From contig NZ_JAIWOT010000001.1 in the NCBI RefSeq assembly GCF_021295335.1, positions 685,001 to 749,000 of the forward strand: DNA of 64,000 nucleotides, in the 5' to 3' direction. Origin of the DNA: Komagataeibacter sp. FNDCF1. GTDB taxonomy: Bacteria; Pseudomonadota; Alphaproteobacteria; Acetobacterales; Acetobacteraceae. How positions within the stretch are numbered: position 1 is the stretch's first letter; each line of letters opens with the position of its first letter. Positions 52,220 to 61,737 of the stretch are shown here, one piece after another. The position numbers were made by a program, and so were the translations under genes. The notes under the pieces are model-generated. The model ran no database searches. It was not told where the DNA came from and worked only from the letters and a program-made list of their open reading frames with translations.

Positions 52220-52536
52220 GATACACTCCTCAAGACCCGAAAGGGAGCGGGGCCTCTGGCGGGATATAACTATTTTTAATAGTGGATATATGCAACGCAT
52301 CACTCAGATTCGTCGCTTACATACGAATCACCAGATTTATGAACGAGTCAATATCGTTGTAATTTTAATTATACGATCGGTGTGAAATTTAATGGTTGTT
52401 AAATCACGATGGTACTGCCAACGTGAATGGAGAAAACAACTATAAATAATCGTTGTTTTGGATGGATCGTACCCTGTCCGGGCGGGGTTTCCGCCCGTCA
52501 GGCACGGCCCATCCTTTCCAATTCAGGAGTCAGATT
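52220..52536. promoter_or_regulatory. Divergent control region of the organosulfur locus
   Basis: A 317-bp gap between the TonB receptor and SfnB-like genes. The centre (52270-52450) is AT-rich and should hold both promoters. A perfect 7-bp hairpin CGGGCGG / CCGCCCG at 52479-52497 lies about 40 nt before the GTG start and could act on translation or transcription. A short frame from 52427 (MEKTTINNRC) may be a leader but lacks proof. Confidence 0.4.
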
Positions 52537-53775
52537 GTGGTTACAGCGGTCCAGACATTTTATCCCGCACGCTCCAGAACCCTGTGGGGCGACGACGCGC
52601 AGCCGGCATTCCAGGTGGCACAGGAAAGGTTCGCCCCCATCCTGGATAGCATCCGCCAGGCTGCCGTACAGGCGGAAACCGAGCGGAAACTGCCGTTCGA
52701 AGCCATTACCCTGCTGAAAAACGCCGGTTTCACCGCCATCCGCATTCCCGTGCGGTTTGGCGGTCTGGGACTGTCACTGGTCGATCTGTTTGAATTCGTC
52801 ATCGACCTCGCAGCAGCGGATTCCAACATAGCCCAGGCGCTGCGGGCCCATTTCGGGCTGGTGGAACACCTGCTTTGCGTGCCGGAGGGCGATTACGCCA
52901 CCCGCTGGTTCACCCGGCTGGGCCGGGGCGAAATCGCGGGTGCCGCCGCGGCCGAGGCCCCTCATGCCAGCCGCGACCGGTTCGAGACCAGCCTGACCGA
53001 GCACGATGGCCTGTGGCGCATCAATGGCACCAAATTCTTTACCACCGGCTCACTCTACGCTGACTGGCTGACCGTCACCGCCACGACGGCGGATGGCCGC
53101 ACGGCCAAATGCATTGCATCGCGCCATGACCCGGGGCTCGAAATAGTGGATGACTGGGACGGAATCGGCCAGCGCCTGACGGCAAGCGGCACGGCACATT
53201 TCACCAACGTGAAGGCACAGGATAACGAATATCATTTCGGCAATACCGAATTCCCGTATTCGCAGGCGTTCTTCCAGCTCTACCATCTTGCAACCGCAGC
53301 AGGCATTGCCCAGGCGGCCGCACGCAGCGTGGCGGACGCCGTAAGACAGCGCAAACGCGGTTTTACGCACGGTAACAGTGAAACACCGGCAACAGACCCG
53401 CAGATACTGGAAATTGTTGGCAAGGTATCCTCGGCGGCCTTTGCCGCAACGGCCATTGTCCGGCAGGCGGCCCGTGCCCTGCAGGCCGCTTATGAAAGCG
53501 GCGAGCCCGAGCGTGGTCCCGCCGTCATCAGGGCGGAACTGGAAGTCTGGCAGGCGCAGGAAATCATCTTTCCCCTTACGCTGGAAGCAACCACGCTGCT
53601 GTTCGATACGCTGGGGGGCACCGCAACCCTGCGCCGTACCGCGCTGGACCGGTTCTGGCGCAACATCCGCACCATTGCCTGCCATAACCCGCGTGTCTAT
53701 CGCACCCGCGTGGTGGGCGACTATGCGGTAAACGGCACGCTCCCGCCCGAACAGTGGCGGGTCGGCACGGTCTGA
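52537..53775 (+). CDS. SfnB/DszC-like acyl-CoA dehydrogenase family monooxygenase
   Basis: A 412-residue flavoprotein of the acyl-CoA dehydrogenase fold, in the group of SfnB and DszC enzymes that take part in organosulfur use with reduced flavin. LLKNAGFTAIRIPVRFGGLGLSLVDLFEFVIDLAAADSNIAQALRAHFG and WRINGTKFFTTGSLYADWLTVTA are the family motifs, and GSxYADW marks this group. The start is GTG at 52537, with AGGAG 7 nt upstream. It begins an operon with LLM monooxygenase, MFS and TauD/AtsK-like genes. It would need FMNH2 or FADH2 from a reductase, and the nearest one is a pseudogene (57560-58134). Confidence 0.8.
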   Translation: MVTAVQTFYPARSRTLWGDDAQPAFQVAQERFAPILDSIRQAAVQAETERKLPFEAITLLKNAGFTAIRIPVRFGGLGLSLVDLFEFVIDLAAADSNIAQALRAHFGLVEHLLCVPEGDYATRWFTRLGRGEIAGAAAAEAPHASRDRFETSLTEHDGLWRINGTKFFTTGSLYADWLTVTATTADGRTAKCIASRHDPGLEIVDDWDGIGQRLTASGTAHFTNVKAQDNEYHFGNTEFPYSQAFFQLYHLATAAGIAQAAARSVADAVRQRKRGFTHGNSETPATDPQILEIVGKVSSAAFAATAIVRQAARALQAAYESGEPERGPAVIRAELEVWQAQEIIFPLTLEATTLLFDTLGGTATLRRTALDRFWRNIRTIACHNPRVYRTRVVGDYAVNGTLPPEQWRVGTV

Positions 53776-53822
53776 ACCGGCCCGATCAAGCAGAAATACC
53801 AGAAAAAGGGTAGGGGGTTACA

Positions 53823-55217
53823 ATGCCCAGCATTTCGCCGGAAAATAATCATATAATACTGAATGCCTTTACAATGGCGACGGTTTCGCACCTGAATTAC
53901 GGATTATGGCGCCATCCGGATGACCAGACCTATCGCTATACCGAAATTGAGTACTGGGTCGAACTGGCACGCTCACTGGATGAGGCCGGGTTTGACTGCC
54001 TGTTCATTGCCGATGCACTGGGGCTGATCGATGTTTACGGACACAGCCCGGATGCCTCGCTGCGTCATGGCATCCAGTCGCCGCTGATTGACCCGCTGCT
54101 GCTGGTGTCCGCCATGGCGGCGGCCACACGTACGCTGGGGTTTGGCATAACGCTCTCCACGACGTACGAGCACCCTTATCTCGCAGCGCGGAAATTCACG
54201 ACACTGGACCACCTGACACGGGGGCGCATTGGCTGGAATGTCGTGACATCCCAGCAGGAAAGTGCCGCACGCAACCTGCTGGGGCTGGAGCAGCAGGTCC
54301 CCCACGGCGAACGCTACGCCAGGGCCGAGGAGTTCATGGACGTGGTCTACAAGCTCTGGCAGGGATCGTGGGAGGATGATGCCGTCATACGGCAGTCCGG
54401 CCCGGGCGTGGACAGCATCTATACCCGCCCCGAAAAGGTCCATGCCATCGGGCATGAAGGGCGGTATTACCATGTGCCCGACGGCCATGTGGCACAACCC
54501 AGCCGCCAGCGCGTACCGCTGGTGCTGCAGGCCGGTACATCCCCGCGCGGATCCGAATTCGCGGCCCGCCATGCGGAGGTGGTGTTTGTCGTGGGCGCGG
54601 GCGCGCAGGGCGTGCGCGACAACGTGCGCCGGATCAGGGACCTTGCGGCCGGTTACGGGCGTGACCCGGCGAACATCAAATTCGTGACGGCCGTGGCCGT
54701 GGTGACCGATACAACGGAACAGGCCGCACGGGCCAGGCTGGCGGAATACATGCGGTATTATGATCCGGTTGGCTCGATCATCCATTATTCATCCATGACG
54801 GGTGTCGATTTTTCCCGCACGCTGCATGATGAAGTGCTGCGCTACCAGCCGACACAGGCCAGCCAGTCCGTGCTCAGGCAGTTCGATCCTGCCGTAAGCG
54901 GGCGTGAGTGGACACTGGCGGAAGCCGCCAACCCGCAAAACGGCTTTGGCCGCGCGCGCACGTTTGTCGGCGCCCCCACGCAGGTCACGGACGAGATCGA
55001 ACAGTGGCTGGAGGATTCCGAAACCGATGGCATCAACCTGATCCAGCTTGTGAATCCGGCCAGCTACCGGGATTTCGGGGAACTGATCATTCCCGAACTC
55101 CGCAGCCGCGGGCGTGTCCGCCCCCGTTCCGGCCTGTCACTGCGGGAAAAGATATTTCCCCATAACGGTTCAGCCCGGCCGGGCAGGGACCATCCGGCGG
55201 CACGTTACGCCTTCTGA
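53823..55217 (+). CDS. LLM-class FMN-dependent monooxygenase (NtaA/SnaA/DszA type)
   Basis: A 464-residue enzyme that uses FMNH2 and O2 to oxidise a sulfur or nitrogen compound. LNYGLWRHPDDQTYRYTEIEYWVELARSLDEAGFDCLFIADALGL, GFGITLSTTYEHPYLAARKFTTLDHLTRGRIGWNVVTSQQESAARNLLG and ERYARAEEFMDVVYKLWQGSWEDDAV are the characteristic blocks. Length is typical of the NtaA/DszA group. It lies 47 nt after the SfnB-like gene in the same operon. The exact substrate is not visible; sulfones or sulfonates are likely from the context. Confidence 0.87.
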   Translation: MPSISPENNHIILNAFTMATVSHLNYGLWRHPDDQTYRYTEIEYWVELARSLDEAGFDCLFIADALGLIDVYGHSPDASLRHGIQSPLIDPLLLVSAMAAATRTLGFGITLSTTYEHPYLAARKFTTLDHLTRGRIGWNVVTSQQESAARNLLGLEQQVPHGERYARAEEFMDVVYKLWQGSWEDDAVIRQSGPGVDSIYTRPEKVHAIGHEGRYYHVPDGHVAQPSRQRVPLVLQAGTSPRGSEFAARHAEVVFVVGAGAQGVRDNVRRIRDLAAGYGRDPANIKFVTAVAVVTDTTEQAARARLAEYMRYYDPVGSIIHYSSMTGVDFSRTLHDEVLRYQPTQASQSVLRQFDPAVSGREWTLAEAANPQNGFGRARTFVGAPTQVTDEIEQWLEDSETDGINLIQLVNPASYRDFGELIIPELRSRGRVRPRSGLSLREKIFPHNGSARPGRDHPAARYAF

Positions 55218-55249
55218 AGCACCGGCCGCTGCCCAACAGGATACATGCC

Positions 55250-56515
55250 ATGGAAGCCATACGGCACGAAGCGGGACGCACCCCGCTGGATTTCGGATTT
55301 CAGTATGCGGGCCTGCTGCTGTTCATGATCGGGGACGGGGTGGAGGTCGGCTATCTTTCCCCCTATCTCGTCAGCCTGGGGGTGAACGAACATCATGTCG
55401 CCCTGCTGTTCACGGTCTACGGGCTTACGGCCGCCATGGCGGCGTGGGCGTCGGGCGTGCTGTGCGATATATTTGGCAGCAGGCGTGTCATCGTGGCCGG
55501 TATCGTGCTGTGGATCGTACCGCAGGGCGTTTTCCTGGCCTATGCCATTCCCCACCGCGATGCGGCGTCCATCCTGCTGAGCTACGGCATACGTGGCGCG
55601 GGCTATCCGCTGCTGGCCTATGGAATCCTGACCCTGATCATGAAGGAGGTCAGGCAGGAACGGCGCGGCTTCGCATCCGGCCTGTTCTGGTTCTGCTTTA
55701 CATGCGGGCTACCCACCATGGGCACGATCATTGCACAGCTGTCGCTGCCCTTGCTGGGTGAATACCGTACGCTCTGGCTGGCGTTCGGGGCGGTACTGGC
55801 CGGTGGCGCACTGGCGCTGGTCTCGCTTGTGGAAAGTCCGCGCCCGCCAGCCAGCCGCAGGGGCAGCGCAATAAAGGGGGAACAGATCGCGCGTCTTGTC
55901 ATCGGCCATCCCTCCCTTGTGCTGACATGCGTGGCACGTGCCATCAATTCCAGTGCGACGCATGGCATAATCGTTTTCATGCCCCTGTATTTCATCAATG
56001 ACGCGGGCATGACGAAGAACCAGTGGATGCTGTTCCTTGAGGTCATCTTTGTCAGCAATATTGTCTTCAATGTTGTATTCGGCGCGTTGAGCGACCTCAT
56101 TTCCTGGACGCGGACGGTCATCTGGGTAGGGGGCGTGGGCAGTGGCGTGACCTGCCTGCTGCTGTACTGGGTGCCGCATCTGTACGGTCATGCATCCCCC
56201 TTTTATGTCTATCTGACCGGTGCCCTGTTCGGGCTGGCACTGGCGGGTTACGTGCCGCTTTCCGCCATGGCGCCATCGCTGCTGCCCGCCAGTCCGGGGC
56301 TGGCCATGTCCTTCCTGAACTTTGGCGCGGGCTGCAGTGTCTGGCTGGGGCCGCTGGTGGTCTATGTATTCCAGCCCAGCCTTGGCGTAGCGGGGGTCAT
56401 CTACATCTATTCCGGGCTGTTCTTTTTAAGCGGCCTGCTGGTTTCATGGATCAGGGTGCCCGCCCTGAACACCATTGCGCCACGGAACGTGTCGACCGTC
56501 AGGCTGCGTGCCTGA
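55250..56515 (+). CDS. MFS transporter in the organosulfur operon
   Basis: A 421-residue permease with about 12 helices (FQYAGLLLFMIGDGVEVGYLSPYLVSLGV, GVLCDIFGSRRVIVAGIVLWIV and others). It resembles polyol/sugar-type MFS proteins, but the neighbours suggest an organosulfur substrate. The loop after helix 2 has DIFGSRR, a variant of the usual DRxGRR. The start 32 nt downstream of the LLM gene supports one transcript. It would take up across the inner membrane what the TonB receptor brings into the periplasm. Confidence 0.85.
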   Translation: MEAIRHEAGRTPLDFGFQYAGLLLFMIGDGVEVGYLSPYLVSLGVNEHHVALLFTVYGLTAAMAAWASGVLCDIFGSRRVIVAGIVLWIVPQGVFLAYAIPHRDAASILLSYGIRGAGYPLLAYGILTLIMKEVRQERRGFASGLFWFCFTCGLPTMGTIIAQLSLPLLGEYRTLWLAFGAVLAGGALALVSLVESPRPPASRRGSAIKGEQIARLVIGHPSLVLTCVARAINSSATHGIIVFMPLYFINDAGMTKNQWMLFLEVIFVSNIVFNVVFGALSDLISWTRTVIWVGGVGSGVTCLLLYWVPHLYGHASPFYVYLTGALFGLALAGYVPLSAMAPSLLPASPGLAMSFLNFGAGCSVWLGPLVVYVFQPSLGVAGVIYIYSGLFFLSGLLVSWIRVPALNTIAPRNVSTVRLRA

Positions 56516-56552
56516 ACACAGATCTTCATTCATTGGACAGAGGAGAACAGGA

Positions 56553-57458
56553 ATGTCTTCCATTCCGGCTACCCACGATCTCAGGGTGGAAAAGGCAGGC
56601 GCGCGCCTGGGCGCGGTCATACACGGCCTTGACGCGACACAGGTCATTCCCCCGCACAAGCAGGCGTTCCTGCTTGATGCGCTGGTCAGGCACAAGGTCA
56701 TTTTCCTGCGCGACCAGTTTCTGGATGACGAGCAGCATGAACGGCTAAGCCGTGTTTTTGGCACACCGATCCTGCACCCCACCATATCGGCCCCGCCGGG
56801 CACGAAATATACGTTCGAACTCAGGTCCCGTAATGGCCGTTCGACGGATTCATGGCATACGGATGTCACCTTCGTCCCCAATTATCCGAAGGCATCCATA
56901 CTGCGCGCCATTGAAATTCCCCCTTATGGCGGGGCTACATTATGGGCAAATACCGCCACCGCCTATGATGACCTGCCCGAAGCACTGAAGCGGCTGGCAG
57001 ACACGGCATGGGGTATTCACTGCAATGATTACGACACCAATTATTACAAGTTTGATTCCCGCAAGGAGGAAATAGCCGACTTCCGCGCCGAATTCATTTC
57101 CAGGATATACCGCACGGAACACCCCGTGGTGCGCGTCCACCCCGAGAGTGGCGAACGTTCGCTTGTCCTGGGGCACTTCATAACCGGGCTGAAGGGTTTC
57201 CCGACCCGGGAGGCAAACCGGATTGTCGATATCCTGCAGGATTACATAACGCAGATTGAAAATACCGTCAGCTGGAACTGGAAGCCGGGCGATGTCGCCA
57301 TATGGGACAACCGTGCGACCCAGCATTATGCCCCGGCTGATTTTGACAGCCACCCTCGGGAACTGCGTCGCATCACGGTAGAAGGCGACGTGCCTGTCAG
57401 CGTGGATGGGCGCAGGAGCCGGCTGGTTACTGATCCGGATGCACGCGACGCCAGTTGA
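56553..57458 (+). CDS. TauD/AtsK-type alpha-ketoglutarate dioxygenase
   Basis: A 301-residue Fe(II)/alpha-ketoglutarate oxygenase that frees sulfite or sulfate from alkyl sulfonates or sulfates. His102 and Asp104 (WHTDVTF) and His258 (RATQHYA) bind iron, and Arg272 or 273 (LRRITVEGD) binds alpha-ketoglutarate. The block YPKASILRAIEIPPYGGATLWANTATAYDDLP is closer to AtsK (alkylsulfatase) than to TauD. The ATG 56553 has AGGAGAA upstream; the longer frame to 56475 overlaps the MFS gene. Last gene of the operon. Confidence 0.88.
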   Translation: MSSIPATHDLRVEKAGARLGAVIHGLDATQVIPPHKQAFLLDALVRHKVIFLRDQFLDDEQHERLSRVFGTPILHPTISAPPGTKYTFELRSRNGRSTDSWHTDVTFVPNYPKASILRAIEIPPYGGATLWANTATAYDDLPEALKRLADTAWGIHCNDYDTNYYKFDSRKEEIADFRAEFISRIYRTEHPVVRVHPESGERSLVLGHFITGLKGFPTREANRIVDILQDYITQIENTVSWNWKPGDVAIWDNRATQHYAPADFDSHPRELRRITVEGDVPVSVDGRRSRLVTDPDARDAS

Positions 57459-57493
57459 GCCGGACCGTCCCGGCGGAAGCGGGGCACGCCAGC

Positions 57494-57524
57494 GGCCAGC
57501 ACGGGCAATCCCCCCGTGCTGGCC
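57494..57524. terminator. Perfect 12-bp hairpin after the dioxygenase gene
   Basis: GGCCAGCACGGG and CCCGTGCTGGCC pair around a 7-nt loop. There is no T-run, so it may be a processing or stability hairpin, or a factor-aided terminator. Confidence 0.5.
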
Positions 57525-57559
57525 AGACAGGACAGTGAAACGATGCGCTGGCCCTGATG

Positions 57560-58134
57560 CTATCGGGTATTCACGGCGGCCAAAAACCATGAAAGCACCG
57601 GTTGAACCATGCCAGCCCGGTTTTTTCCCGCATGTGAATCCAAATGGCCTGCACGGCGCAGGACATCGTGCCGACCCGATACAGGGACGGCAGCAATGCG
57701 GTAACCCGGTATAGCGGGTGCATAAAGCAACAATGGCGCGCCGGTCATGCCCGTGCGCCATGTTGTAGCGGCCGTGAATTTTTTCCGTGCTTCGGCGGCC
57801 GCTGGCAACGATACCGGCGATAGTTTCCTGCCCCTGTGCCAGCAGCCTGATCCCTATGAGACACCCCTACGCACAAAAAAGCCGCATGCGAACGCTTGGA
57901 GCGGTTCAGACAGACCAGCACCGTAGATGGATCATCGCTGACGCGGGTAATGGCCGGTACCGTCAGGCCGTGCTGCCCGGCGGGACCATTGGGGGTGATG
58001 ACTGTAAACGGTGCCCCCAGCCGGCTCATGGCATCCCGAAACAGATCGCTCCGTCCGGTCGTACTAGCAGACAGTATCAGTCCGTATGCCGGACGTCCTT
58101 TGTGGCCCGGCAGCAGGGCGCCGCCGGGCACCAT
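57560..58134 (-). pseudogene. Flavin reductase (HpaC/RutF-like), frameshifted
   Basis: Three frames together encode a family-length flavin reductase. The N-terminal part (GRSDLFRDAMSRLGAPFTVI ... PSTVLVCLNRSKRSHAAFL) is in one frame to about 57855; a middle part (LLAQGQETIAGIVASGRRST) is in a second; and the C-terminal part (TTWRTGMTGAPLLLYAPAI ... VSGRHDVLRRAG) is in a third, ending at 57560. So at least two frame changes are present. An intact copy would make FMNH2 for the SfnB-like and LLM enzymes encoded next to it on the other strand. Confidence 0.78.
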
Positions 58135-58223
58135 GGTCCATGTCGGGAAGATCAGGCAGAAGCCTGAGCGCAGGCAGTCTGCCGACGGTTCCGGCAGGTC
58201 ACGGCACCGGATGCAGGGGAGCG

Positions 58224-59012
58224 TTATCGGCGGGGAAGGGTACGTGCAAAACCGGCCAGTGCCGCCATGCCCGCATGCCACGGGCCGACATTCGAGGTAT
58301 TTCCGATATGTCCCAGACTACCGGCATCCACGACCGTTGCGTTCCATTGCCGGGCGAGGGCATGCGCCCGGTCAACGCCAAGCCATTCATCATTACGGCT
58401 TGCAACCAGCATGGCAGGAAAGAAAAGCGGGGCTGTGGGAAGGGGTGAAAATCCGGTTATGCGGGCGACATCGGGACCGTCATGGTGGTCGATATCGGCT
58501 GGCGCAACCAGAAAGGCACCGGCCACGCCTGCCAGTTCCTGATCCTGCGCCAGCCGGGCAACAAGAACGGCACCGAGGCTGTGGGCCACCATGATGACAG
58601 GCCGGGCGGCATGCCGCATGGTGCGTAACAGGCCATGTTTCCAGTCAGGGTAATGCGGGCGCGCCCAGTCATGCTGGACCGCGCGGTGCACATTCACACC
58701 GCGAGCCCGCAGAACAGTCTCCCACCGTGACTGCCAGTGGACAGGTGGCGAACCGTCCAGGCCAGGTACAATAACGACATCGAACCCGGCAAGGGCATAG
58801 GCCAGTTCGGCCTCCATGCCAGCATGCTGATCATCAGGGAGCTTGCAGGGGCGTGCAGACCGTGACGCACCGGAAAGCGGCAATACAGGAGGCTGGACAC
58901 CATCCCCATGCCCGGCTGCGGTGACCCGATCCGGGGCAGGGGCCGTATATGCTGCGGGCATGAAACCGCGGACTGGTGCATCGGAAGCGACTGTTCCCGG
59001 TTGAGTGTTCAT
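58224..59012 (-). CDS. RBBP9/YdeN-type serine hydrolase
   Basis: A 262-residue alpha/beta hydrolase. After an N-terminal about 75-residue region of low complexity come VVIVPGLDGSPPVHWQSRWE (family signature), VAHSLGAVLVARLA (nucleophile Ser), NDEWLGVDRA (Asp) and GHIGNTSNVGPW (His). Such hydrolases cut small esters and their natural substrates are mostly unknown. The start at 59012 (MNTQPG) has AAGG just upstream. Confidence 0.85.
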   Translation of the reverse strand: MNTQPGTVASDAPVRGFMPAAYTAPAPDRVTAAGHGDGVQPPVLPLSGASRSARPCKLPDDQHAGMEAELAYALAGFDVVIVPGLDGSPPVHWQSRWETVLRARGVNVHRAVQHDWARPHYPDWKHGLLRTMRHAARPVIMVAHSLGAVLVARLAQDQELAGVAGAFLVAPADIDHHDGPDVARITGFSPLPTAPLFFPAMLVASRNDEWLGVDRAHALARQWNATVVDAGSLGHIGNTSNVGPWHAGMAALAGFARTLPRR

Positions 59013-59344
59013 ATGCCTTAATCTCAATACGGTCCGTGAATTACCATACTAATATATCACATTGTGCAATATTTTATAGTGATATTTTTAATTATCAGAA
59101 AAATCCGTGCGCCATACCCATGCATGGAGTAATCCATTCATTCATACAGGACAGCAAAAATCCAGCCGTCACAGGGAACAGGCACGGCAGGCTTCATCCG
59201 TAGCCCACGGCTCCGGCGCGCCCGGTTCCCGATGCCGCCTGTGGTTTGGCTATCTGATTTTCGTGAAGGATCATACGGACGGGTTGGGTCCCGCAGCCTG
59301 ATCGCTGAACCCGCTACGCTCCGGTCAGTTCGGGGCGGTTCATT
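59013..59344. other. Intergenic region, nothing clear
   Basis: AT-rich at 59030-59110, possibly with the hydrolase promoter. No gene or repeat seen. Confidence 0.3.
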
Positions 59345-59644
59345 CTATTCCGCATCGCTGTTGCCGCGGGTTGCGCCGGCCTTCCGTGCCGAGCCGGCGG
59401 GTGCTTCCGCTGACCGGCGGGCGGCGGCACCAGCCTTTCCACCCCTGCTGGCAGGTTCGTGCGTAACCCCGTGGCCTCTGCCTGCGCCGCTCTTCCTGCC
59501 GCCACCCGTTTCCTTGTTGACGGTGGCCCAGGCACGGCGCTCGGCCTCATCCTGGCTGACGCCACGCTGTTCGTAGCTTTCCTCGATATGTCCGGCCTGT
59601 CGCTTCTGCCTGTCCGTATAGGCGGATTTGTCACCACGTGGCAT
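59345..59644 (-). CDS. Small basic conserved protein (MPRGDKSAYT type)
   Basis: A 99-residue protein. The N-terminal half (MPRGDKSAYTDRQKRQAGHIEESYEQRGVSQDEAERRAWATVNKETGGG) is highly typical of a small family found in many proteobacteria, sometimes labelled as plasmid stabilisation or stress protein without proof. The C-terminus is Ala/Gly/Arg/Ser-rich and disordered. The start at 59644 skips the in-frame Met at 59668. Function unknown. Confidence 0.78.
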   Translation of the reverse strand: MPRGDKSAYTDRQKRQAGHIEESYEQRGVSQDEAERRAWATVNKETGGGRKSGAGRGHGVTHEPASRGGKAGAAARRSAEAPAGSARKAGATRGNSDAE

Positions 59645-60117
59645 GATCCATGCTCCCGTTTCCTGCATCCGGCATGGCCTTCATCCGCGTGAGGAATGTA
59701 AAGACCACCTGTGATGACAATGCCGGATGGCGGAAAAAGTTTTCGTGGTTCCGGTGCTTCGCATCGTGTCCGCTACCTGTCTTCAGATGGTGCGCCAGGA
59801 TCACGCCGCGCGACGGCGCGCATGGCGTCCGGACCTTCAGGCCACGGCAGCTTCAGCACCACAAAACCGCAGCGCCCCGTATTCCCGTAACATTTTGCAA
59901 GAAGAGTATCCTTCATTGTAAATGCCTTTTTATCGCTATTGTGGGACAGGACGTGTAGAAATGTTCTTTCATCCACATGGAAGATCCATATGACGACCGT
60001 TCGCCGGAATAATGCCATTTCACCAGAGATGGATCAGTCCGTCCGCATGGGCCCCAGAGCAGGCCGGGGAGGCCGTTGCAATCATGAAGAGGAGGCAGGT
60101 CAGGGGACTTCATCATA
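59645..60117. other. Intergenic region, nothing clear
   Basis: Several short open frames on both strands, without protein-like features. The last part (60085-60115, AGGAGGCAGGTCAGGGG) provides the ribosome site region for the radical SAM gene. Confidence 0.3.
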
Positions 60118-61293
60118 ATGACCGATCCCTGCAAAGTCCTGATGATCTTCCCGCTTTTCAACGCCCATTCATTCTGGAACTACAAGGAGGCCTGTGACCT
60201 GGCCGGTGCGCGCTACCCGGCGGCACCCCTTGGCCTGATTACCGTCGCGGCCCTGCTTCCCGGACACTGGGAAGTGCGGCTGGTCAATCGCAATACCGAA
60301 GAACTGACGGATGAGGATTTCGGCTGGGCCGACATCGTGATGACCGGCGGCATGCTGCCGCAGCGCAACGATACCCTGAACATTATCGGGATATGCCATG
60401 CCCTTGGCAGGCCCGTGGTGGTTGGCGGTCCCGATGTCACATCAAGCCCCGCCCTGTACAGTGCCGCAAATTTTCAGGTTCTGGGCGAAGCCGAGGAAAT
60501 CATGGATGATTTCATTGCGGCCTGGCGGGGCGGGGCGAGGCAGGGCGTGTTCGAAGCCCCGATGGGCAAGACGGACGTGACCCGCAGCCCGCAGCCCCGT
60601 TTCGACCTGCTGAAGCTCGACCAGTATCTGCATGTAGGCATCCAGTTTTCACGCGGATGTCCGTTCAGCTGTGAATTCTGCGACATTATCGAACTTTATG
60701 GCCGGGTGCCGCGCACCAAGACGAACGGCGAGGTCATGGCGGAACTTGATGCCCTGTACGCGCTCGGCTATCGCGGGCATGTCGATTTTGTCGATGACAA
60801 CCTGATTGGCAACAAGAAGGCACTCAAGAAATTCCTGCCTGACCTGAAGCGCTGGCAGAAGGAAAAGAACTTCCCCTTCGAATTCTCGACCGAGGCATCA
60901 ATCAACCTTGCCGATGATGCCGACCTCCTGCGCAGCCTGTCGGAGACGAATTTCTTCGCCATATTCGTAGGCATCGAAAGCCCGGACACGGACTCCCTGG
61001 TGCTTATGCAGAAAAAGCAGAACACAAGGCGCAGCCTGCAGCAGAGCATCGATACGATTCACAAGGCCGGGATTTTTGTCAACGCGGGCTTCATCGTGGG
61101 ATTCGACAGCGAAAAGGGCAGTGTTGCCAAAGGTATGATCGACTGTATCGAGGATACGGCAATTCCGGTCTGCATGGTCGGCCTGCTGTATGCCCTGCCC
61201 ACAACCCAACTGACGCGCCGCCTGCTGGCCGAAGGCCGTCTCTTTTCGGGAAGCGGGGAGACACAATCGGGTGACCAGTGCACTGCCGGCTGA
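60118..61293 (+). CDS. B12-binding radical SAM protein, N-terminal part of a frameshifted gene
   Basis: A 391-residue frame. Residues about 5-140 form a cobalamin-binding-type domain (VLMIFPLFNAHSFWNYKEACDLAG ... VNRNTEELTDEDFGWADIVMTGGMLPQ), and residues about 170-380 the radical SAM barrel with CxxxCxxC (Cys181, 185, 188) for the Fe-S cluster. Enzymes of this class perform methylations or rearrangements on poor nucleophiles; the substrate is unknown here. The frame stops at TGDQCTAG-type sequence (SGDQCTAG) where the homologous protein continues in the +1-shifted frame; the missing part is at 61278-61721. Confidence 0.82.
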   Translation: MTDPCKVLMIFPLFNAHSFWNYKEACDLAGARYPAAPLGLITVAALLPGHWEVRLVNRNTEELTDEDFGWADIVMTGGMLPQRNDTLNIIGICHALGRPVVVGGPDVTSSPALYSAANFQVLGEAEEIMDDFIAAWRGGARQGVFEAPMGKTDVTRSPQPRFDLLKLDQYLHVGIQFSRGCPFSCEFCDIIELYGRVPRTKTNGEVMAELDALYALGYRGHVDFVDDNLIGNKKALKKFLPDLKRWQKEKNFPFEFSTEASINLADDADLLRSLSETNFFAIFVGIESPDTDSLVLMQKKQNTRRSLQQSIDTIHKAGIFVNAGFIVGFDSEKGSVAKGMIDCIEDTAIPVCMVGLLYALPTTQLTRRLLAEGRLFSGSGETQSGDQCTAG

Positions 61294-61721
61294 ATTTCGA
61301 GACAAAGCGCCCCCGTCGCGACGTACTGAGCGATTACAGGACGGTGCTGGCGGCGATCTATGACCCGGTCGCCTATTTCGGCCGTGTACGCAGGCTTGGC
61401 CGGATGCTCGGGCGCAAACGGGCGCATCGGATGGTGAAGGGGGACCTGCGCAGCTTCGTCCGGCTTCTTTTCCGCATTCACCGGGCTGGCCCGGGGACGG
61501 CCAGGCAATTCTGGCGCATGATGCTGGACTGCGCGGTGCATAATCCGAAGGCGCTGCCTTACGTGGTGATGACCAGCGCGCTCTATCTGCATCTCGGTCC
61601 GTTTTCGCGGCAGGTCATCGGGGAAATTGACCGGGAGATCGAAAATGTCGACGCGGGACGCTGGCAGGCACCGCCAGTCCTGCATCCCGTAGCGGCAATA
61701 GCGGCCCCCGTACCCGCCTGA
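61278..61721 (+). pseudogene. C-terminal part of the same radical SAM protein, out of frame
   Basis: The sequence LNFETKRPRRDVLSDYRTVLAAIYDPVAYFGRVRRLGRML continues the family after QCTAG. GGCTGAATTT at 61289-61298 would read GGC CTG AAT with one added base, so a single-base deletion separates the two frames. The combined product would be about 534 residues. This could be a true mutation, a sequencing error, or a functional two-part gene. Confidence 0.72.
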
Positions 61722-61737
61722 GCCATGCGCGACGGCC

